Shown here piece after piece: positions 23,816-27,421 of a stretch of DNA of 27,421 nucleotides. Each line of letters begins with the position of its first letter. The stretch's first letter is position 1. A model generated the notes under the pieces. That model did no database searches. It was not told where the DNA came from and saw only the letters and a program-made list of their open reading frames with translations. The translations under genes were made by a program, and so were the position numbers. The stretch is from SVQP01 sp045594445 (lineage in GTDB: Bacteria > Bacillota > Clostridia > Oscillospirales > CAG-272), in assembly GCA_045594445.1 (NCBI GenBank), contig JAZNYL010000102.1, positions 1 through 27,421 on the forward strand, in the 5' to 3' direction.

Positions 23816-25360
23816 ATGAAACGTAATTTTAAAAAATATCTGATTCTCGGCCTTTCCGGGCTGATGCTGCTGGCGGTGCTGGCAAGCTGTGCTGCAAATG
23901 CACCCGGGGAATCGTATCCCGGTATGAACTTTGCTCCCAATCAGAGCATGGATGCCTTTTATCCGGAGGAAAACGGGGAGGGCATTATCTCGCCCGAATC
24001 GCAGAGCGGCGTTCGTGAAAATCCCTTCACCGCCACCGCACAGCAGGCAATTTCCACCTTCTCGGCCGACGTGGATACCGCGTCCTACACCCTGTTCCGC
24101 AAGCACGTCAACAACGGCTACGACTGGACCGCAATGCAGTCGGATTACGTGGGCGGCAACATTCGCACCGAGGAAATGCTTAATTATTTCGATTATGATT
24201 ACGCTGAGCCCGCAGAGGGTGACTTGTTCGGCGTCAATGCAAAGATTATGCCTTGCCCCTGGAACGCGCAGAATCATCTGGTCATGCTTGGATTTAAAGC
24301 CAAGGATGCAGAAAAGCCCGCGGGCAATAACCTGGTATTTCTGATCGACGTTTCGGGCTCGATGAACAGCACCGATAAGCTGCCGCTTCTGCAAAAGACC
24401 TTTTCTTACCTGGTCTCCAATCTGAGTGAGAACGACCGCGTGTCTATTGTGACCTACTCGGGCGGCGAGAGAGTGGTGCTGGAGGGCTGCGAGGGCAACA
24501 AGTACGAGCAGATCATGCACGCCATCAATAATCTCAAGGCAAGCGGCTCTACCAACGGCCAGGCAGGCCTGAAGAAGGCTTACGAGATTGCACAGTCCTG
24601 CTATATCGAGGGCGGCAACAACCGCATCATCATGGCCTCGGACGGCGACCTCAACGTGGGCATTTCCAACCCCGAGGAGCTCAAAAAGTTTGTTGAAACC
24701 AAGCGCGACGGCGGCATTTATCTGTCGGTGCTGGGCTTTGGCAGCGGCAATTTCCGCGATGATAACATGGAAACGCTTGCCGACCACGGCAACGGCGTGT
24801 ACTACTATATTGACGGCGAGGTCGAGGCCGAGAAGATTTTCGGCAGCGAGCTTTGCTCCACGCTGACCACCGTGGCAAACGACGTCAAGCTGCAGGTCAC
24901 CTTTGATCCCGTGTACGTGGAGCAATACCGTCTGATCGGCTATGAAAACCGCATCATGACCGAGGAGGACTTTACCGATGATACCAAGGATGCAGGAGAG
25001 GTTGGTGCGGGGCACACTTTGACCGTGTGCTACGAGGTCACCTTGACCGAGACCGCCAATGCAACGGGCGAGAGTGAAAAGTGGTTTGACCTGGCGGTGC
25101 GCTGGAAGAATCCCGGCATGAGCGAGAGCGAGGAGCGCGCTTACGAGATGGGCAACGCAAATCTGACCGAAACGCTTGACGACGACGCACGCTTTGCCGC
25201 AGCCATCATTGAAACCGCAATGCTGTTGCACAAGAGTGAGTATGCGGGCGACGCATCGCTTGACAGCGTGCTTGCGCTGCTTGGCGACATGAGCGAAAAG
25301 GACGCGTACCAAGCGGAATTTGAGCAACTGATCAGGGAGTTGCAGGCGAGCGCACAATAA
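23816..25360 (+). CDS. YfbK-like von Willebrand factor A lipoprotein
   Basis: A 514-residue surface lipoprotein with lipobox LASC (Cys25). Residues about 75-130 match the VWA N-terminal domain of the YfbK family (STFSADVDTASYTLFRK...RTEEMLNYFDYDY). The VWA domain (about 170-345) has an intact metal-ion adhesion site: Asp178, Ser180 and Ser182 in DVSGSMNS, Thr246 in GSTNG, and Asp276 in ASDGD. A C-terminal region (about 350-510) matches the DUF3520-type tail of the same family. It probably binds a protein partner at the cell surface; the partner is unknown. The start at ATG 23816 sits 9 nt after AAGGAG (an in-frame ATG at 23810 is too close). It follows the ECF pair and has its own ECF-like promoter. 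Confidence 0.88.
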   Translation: MKRNFKKYLILGLSGLMLLAVLASCAANAPGESYPGMNFAPNQSMDAFYPEENGEGIISPESQSGVRENPFTATAQQAISTFSADVDTASYTLFRKHVNNGYDWTAMQSDYVGGNIRTEEMLNYFDYDYAEPAEGDLFGVNAKIMPCPWNAQNHLVMLGFKAKDAEKPAGNNLVFLIDVSGSMNSTDKLPLLQKTFSYLVSNLSENDRVSIVTYSGGERVVLEGCEGNKYEQIMHAINNLKASGSTNGQAGLKKAYEIAQSCYIEGGNNRIIMASDGDLNVGISNPEELKKFVETKRDGGIYLSVLGFGSGNFRDDNMETLADHGNGVYYYIDGEVEAEKIFGSELCSTLTTVANDVKLQVTFDPVYVEQYRLIGYENRIMTEEDFTDDTKDAGEVGAGHTLTVCYEVTLTETANATGESEKWFDLAVRWKNPGMSESEERAYEMGNANLTETLDDDARFAAAIIETAMLLHKSEYAGDASLDSVLALLGDMSEKDAYQAEFEQLIRELQASAQ

Positions 25361-25374
25361 TTGATAAGAATGCT

Positions 25375-25405
25375 CGAAAGGCGCAAAGCCTTTCGGGCAA
25401 AGCCC
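25375..25405 (+). other. Intercistronic hairpins after the VWA gene
   Basis: CGAAAGGC (25375-25382) pairs with GCCTTTCG (25388-25395), 5-nt loop. GGGC-AAA-GCCC (25395-25405) follows directly. No T-run follows, so this is more likely an mRNA-processing, stability or attenuation element than a full terminator. Confidence 0.55.
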
Positions 25406-25410
25406 CGATC

Positions 25411-25440
25411 AACGTAGAAAAGAGGTGAGCATATGCAAGA
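25411..25440 (+). repeat. Direct repeat copy 1 around a translation start
   Basis: Thirty bases spanning the ribosome site and first codons of the first small membrane-protein gene. They match 25874-25903 at 29 of 30 positions; the core is AAAAGAGGTGAGC. Confidence 0.9.
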
Positions 25441-25867
25441 GAAACGTAAAAGGAAACTCAAAGCGCGCCATATCGTGCTGTTTATCATCTCGATCGTGCT
25501 GCTGATCGGCAGCCTTGCGCTGGTTTTGGCAGGCGCGATCGGGATCACGGTGGGGATCGTGCAGGAAATGAACGGCACCCTTGAGAATGCCGAGCCATTG
25601 ATTCCGGGGGCAGAGGGCTTTGCCATCATGGCATACGCCATTCTCTGGATCGTTGGTTTCTTTGTTTTGCTGGTGCTGCTTGCCGTATGCTGGCTGATCG
25701 GATTGGTGCTGACCGTGATATTGGCATTCTTTATGCGAAAAAAGCCGATATGGCTGAGCGTTCTTTCGTATATCCTGTTTGCCGTTTACGTGATTTTGGT
25801 GCTTTGCATCATGATCCCCGTAATTCCCGGATTGCTGATACTGCTGTTTCTGATATTGTTCGGATAA
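25433..25867 (+). CDS. Small multipass membrane protein 1 of a tandem family
   Basis: A 144-residue protein with no recognised domain. It has a basic N-terminus (KRKRKLK), a first helix at about 14-43, and an exposed linker of about 20 residues (LENAEPLIPGAEG). A long hydrophobic stretch at 63-100 is probably two helices. A basic turn ending in Trp follows (RKKPIW, 102-107), then two last helices to the end. Topology, basic-plus-Trp turn and start region match the next two genes. The ribosome site is AGAGGTGAGC. It is the fourth gene of the ECF locus; a role in envelope stress or in anchoring the VWA lipoprotein is a guess. Confidence 0.8.
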   Translation: MQEKRKRKLKARHIVLFIISIVLLIGSLALVLAGAIGITVGIVQEMNGTLENAEPLIPGAEGFAIMAYAILWIVGFFVLLVLLAVCWLIGLVLTVILAFFMRKKPIWLSVLSYILFAVYVILVLCIMIPVIPGLLILLFLILFG

Positions 25868-25873
25868 AACATA

Positions 25874-25903
25874 AACGTAGAAAAGAGGTGAGCGTATGCA
25901 AGA
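25874..25903 (+). repeat. Direct repeat copy 2 around a translation start
   Basis: Differs from copy 1 (25411-25440) at one base (A to G just before the TATG). It carries the ribosome site and the MQD start of the second membrane-protein gene. Confidence 0.9.
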
Positions 25904-26378
25904 TCAAACGACTATGACAACCGTTGAAACCGTAAAAGAACCAAAGGTACGAGCACAGAAAAAACACGTGTGGATGTTTGCATTTGTGTGTGCGATTCTG
26001 ATTTTGGGAATCTTGGCGCAAATTTTGGGCATTGTCGGCTTGATGGAATATCTTGAGTATATCAATGCCGATTATGCAGATCATGATCCTTCGCAAGACG
26101 CTCTCCCCGGACTGGGAACGTTGATCATGGGTTTTACCACCCTGCTGATCATGGTCGTTGGATTGTACGCATCCGTTTTCTTGCGTGACGCGGTATGGGC
26201 TGTGGGGCTGGTCTTGTCCTTCAAGCTGGTGCGCCGCAAAAAAGAGATCCCTACTTGGATGTGGGCGATCTCTTTGATCTTGATGATTATTTATATCGTC
26301 TACATTGGTTCCGATGTCCTGAGCGTTTTGGGCTGGCTGTTCTTCTCGCTGCTTAGTAAGGTTTTCAGCCTGTTTTAA
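25896..26378 (+). CDS. Small multipass membrane protein 2 of a tandem family
   Basis: A 160-residue protein with no recognised domain. The N-terminus is polar (1-24), then a helix (25-50), an acidic exposed linker (EYINADYADHDPSQD, about 55-69) and hydrophobic 74-108. A basic turn RRKKEIPTW (113-121) is followed by two helices (122-137 and 140-160). Its start is within the second copy of a 30-bp repeat shared with gene 1, which argues for duplication, although the proteins have diverged strongly. A 28-nt gap separates it from gene 1, and gene 3 follows after 9 nt. Confidence 0.8.
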   Translation: MQDQTTMTTVETVKEPKVRAQKKHVWMFAFVCAILILGILAQILGIVGLMEYLEYINADYADHDPSQDALPGLGTLIMGFTTLLIMVVGLYASVFLRDAVWAVGLVLSFKLVRRKKEIPTWMWAISLILMIIYIVYIGSDVLSVLGWLFFSLLSKVFSLF

Positions 26379-26387
26379 GGGGGAAGT

Positions 26388-26813
26388 ATGAAAGAAAAGG
26401 AAGTACTTGACGAGGTGTTCAGCCCCAAGGCCTTATTTGTCATCGCGTGCGTGATTCTTGCGATCAGCATCGTGACCTTTTCGCTCTCGATGGTATACGT
26501 GCAAAGCGTGACCACACCCACGCCTGCACCCGACACGGGTGAGCAGAGCGGGGGAGGACTTCCCGGGGGAGAGATCATTGGCATGATGCTCATGATGTTT
26601 GCAAGCGTGGTGCTGATGGGAATCATTCTGCTGTTTCACGCGTTTTTGTGGGGCGCGGGGATGCTGGTGTCCGCCCGCCTTGCGTATTCCAAAGCACAAA
26701 AGCCGCGATGGATGCAGATTTGCGCGTGGATCCTGACCGCAATTTTTGCCATCCCGACCGCCATTTCGCTGTGCATTGTGGGATACGTGGTGTTTGCGTT
26801 GTTTGTTTTGTAA
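26388..26813 (+). CDS. Small multipass membrane protein 3 of a tandem family
   Basis: A 141-residue protein with no recognised domain. Topology is as in the two genes before it: first helix 14-38, an exposed Thr/Pro/Gly linker (VTTPTPAPDTGEQSGGGLPGG, about 41-61), hydrophobic 62-98, a turn SKAQKPRW (101-108) and two final helices. The ribosome site is GGGGGAAG. It is the last gene of the ECF locus; a terminator follows after 24 nt. It lacks the 30-bp start repeat, so it split off earlier or was shuffled. Confidence 0.8.
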   Translation: MKEKEVLDEVFSPKALFVIACVILAISIVTFSLSMVYVQSVTTPTPAPDTGEQSGGGLPGGEIIGMMLMMFASVVLMGIILLFHAFLWGAGMLVSARLAYSKAQKPRWMQICAWILTAIFAIPTAISLCIVGYVVFALFVL

Positions 26814-26837
26814 GTGAAGCAAAAATACAATAAAATG

Positions 26838-26864
26838 AGAAAAGCCGCCTTGGGCGGCTTTTCT
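26838..26864 (+). terminator. Terminator of the ECF locus
   Basis: A perfect 12-bp stem AGAAAAGCCGCC / GGCGGCTTTTCT with a 3-nt loop; the T-run lies within the right arm. Confidence 0.85.
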
Positions 26865-26887
26865 ACCACAATTCTGCATTCTGCATT

Positions 26888-26910
26888 AAAAAAACAGCCC
26901 CATGGGGCTG
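26888..26910 (-). terminator. Minus-strand terminator-like palindrome
   Basis: The perfect 16-bp palindrome CAGCCCCATGGGGCTG (26895-26910) is followed on the minus strand by seven T (26894-26888). No convincing minus-strand gene lies upstream in the window. It may stop antisense transcription or be part of the repeat region that follows. Confidence 0.55.
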
Positions 26911-26946
26911 CGGGATAAGCGGAAAAAGCGCAATACCCCTCGTGTC

Positions 26947-27037
26947 ATCCTGAGCGGAGAAAACATCCCGTGTGGATGTTTTCGTAGTCGAACTTTCAAA
27001 AATCTGCAAAAGATTGCTGATTTTTGAAAAAGATGTT
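26947..27037. repeat. Structured intergenic repeat element
   Basis: This lies in the 360-nt gap (26814-27173) that otherwise holds terminators and the next promoter. It begins CATCCTGAGCGG, a motif common in dispersed repeats of gut Firmicutes (from memory). It contains two perfect hairpins: GAAAACATCC/GGATGTTTTC (26959-26983) and TTTCAAAAATC/GATTTTTGAAA (26994-27029). The outer GTCGAAC and GTTCGGAC can extend the second stem. Confidence 0.6.
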
Positions 27038-27112
27038 CGGACAGAAACAGCAGAATAAGCGACAAAAAGCCACATTTCCTATACACTATCGGTCAAAAAC
27101 AGGTGCTGCTTC

Positions 27113-27141
27113 TTGACATTTTTTGTTCCCTGTCGTATAAT
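27113..27141 (+). promoter_or_regulatory. Consensus sigma-A promoter of the AraC-type gene
   Basis: TTGACA (27113-27118), 17-nt spacer, TATAAT (27136-27141): full consensus, but without the TG extension seen at the other sigma-A promoters here. Confidence 0.9.
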
Positions 27142-27173
27142 AACAAAAAAAGCCATTGCCGCGGGAGGTTGTC

Positions 27174-27421
27174 ATGGTCATTCAGATGCACAATATGGTG
27201 GAAAATAACACCCTGCAGTTCAATTACCAGCTCCGCGGCTTCAACCTGCGTCTTCACTTGCACCGTTTTCCCGAACTCGTCTATATTATAGACGGAAGGA
27301 TGCGTCTCCGTATCGGAGATCAGCGGTATATCGCTGAACAGGGGGATTTCCTGCTCCTTCATCCCATGCAGATTCACGGCTATCGTACCTTTACCGCGTG
27401 CAACTGTGTTGTCATGGCTGT
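27174..27421 (+). CDS. AraC-family regulator, N-terminal cupin part, cut by the window edge
   Basis: The start at ATG 27174 has GGGAGG 5 nt upstream; 82 codons are visible. The sequence reads as an AraC-type ligand-binding cupin: RLHLHRFPELVYIIDGRMRLRIGDQRYIAEQGDF, then LLLHPMQIHGYR, with the usual His-rich metal/sugar-site pattern. The DNA-binding helix-turn-helix half lies beyond the window, so the call rests on the cupin alone; a plain cupin protein is possible. Such regulators often control sugar-use genes placed next to them. Confidence 0.7.
   Translation, partial: MVIQMHNMVENNTLQFNYQLRGFNLRLHLHRFPELVYIIDGRMRLRIGDQRYIAEQGDFLLLHPMQIHGYRTFTACNCVVMA

Noticed and set aside
23789..25357. 522-codon open frame on the minus strand
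   Set aside because: It is a mirror of the VWA lipoprotein gene; the plus strand carries an intact MIDAS and lipobox.
26863..27086. Two minus-strand frames of 66-70 codons
   Set aside because: They lie within palindromes and the repeat element, have no ribosome site and overlap each other in different frames.

Overview
The window looks like chromosomal DNA of an anaerobic, low-to-mid GC Gram-positive bacterium of class Clostridia, probably a gut member of the Oscillospiraceae/Christensenellaceae kind. This placement is inference. It rests on strong AGGAGG-type ribosome sites, a Rex - DnaD - DnaI/DnaC-type primosome cluster, a SecG with a typical Firmicutes sequence, lipoproteins with lipoboxes, an ECF sigma/anti-sigma pair of clostridial type, and GC-rich palindromic repeats of a sort common in gut Clostridia. 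No rRNA, tRNA, CRISPR array, transposase or phage gene was found.

Layout. 1-818 (-): a partial HAD hydrolase in visibly AT-richer DNA, with a 25-bp inverted repeat in its leader. 1056-6244 (-): a three-gene operon of two ABC exporter half-transporters, each with an N-terminal zinc ribbon, flanking a DUF1854 protein. 6515-8264 (+): cysteine synthase and a pyridoxal/pyridoxamine kinase, so a PLP enzyme beside a PLP-supply kinase. 8440-11094 (+): dCMP deaminase, an unknown lipoprotein, RimI and TsaD. 11095-11466: a non-coding, AT-rich stretch with about nine DnaA-box-like 9-mers and helically phased A-tracts. 11467-14266 (+): rex, a DnaD-domain protein and an AAA+ helicase-loader-like ATPase. 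14316-15848 (-): a GltS-type transporter. 15990-19852 (-): two exported proteins, a GH99-like/CBM9-like lipoprotein and a partner with a cysteine-containing C-terminal anchor. 20130-22495 (+): secG, a D-Ala-D-Ala carboxypeptidase and an amidase-like protein. 22577-26813 (+): ECF sigma factor, putative anti-sigma factor, YfbK-like VWA lipoprotein and three small membrane proteins that look like paralogues. 27174-end (+): the start of an AraC-type regulator.

Two places stand out. The first is the ECF locus: both the sigma gene and the VWA lipoprotein gene are preceded by TGAAA(C/T)-N16-TGTCT, which suggests one envelope-response regulon whose tail carries a tandemly duplicated membrane-protein family. 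The second is the DnaA-box cluster with bent DNA directly upstream of rex and two primosome-type genes. It looks like a DnaA-controlled promoter or titration site, and less likely an origin.

Most promoters here follow one pattern: a sigma-A -35, an exact 17-nt spacer and an extended TGn -10. Intrinsic terminators are clear at most operon ends. All functional calls come from reading motifs by eye; no database search was run.
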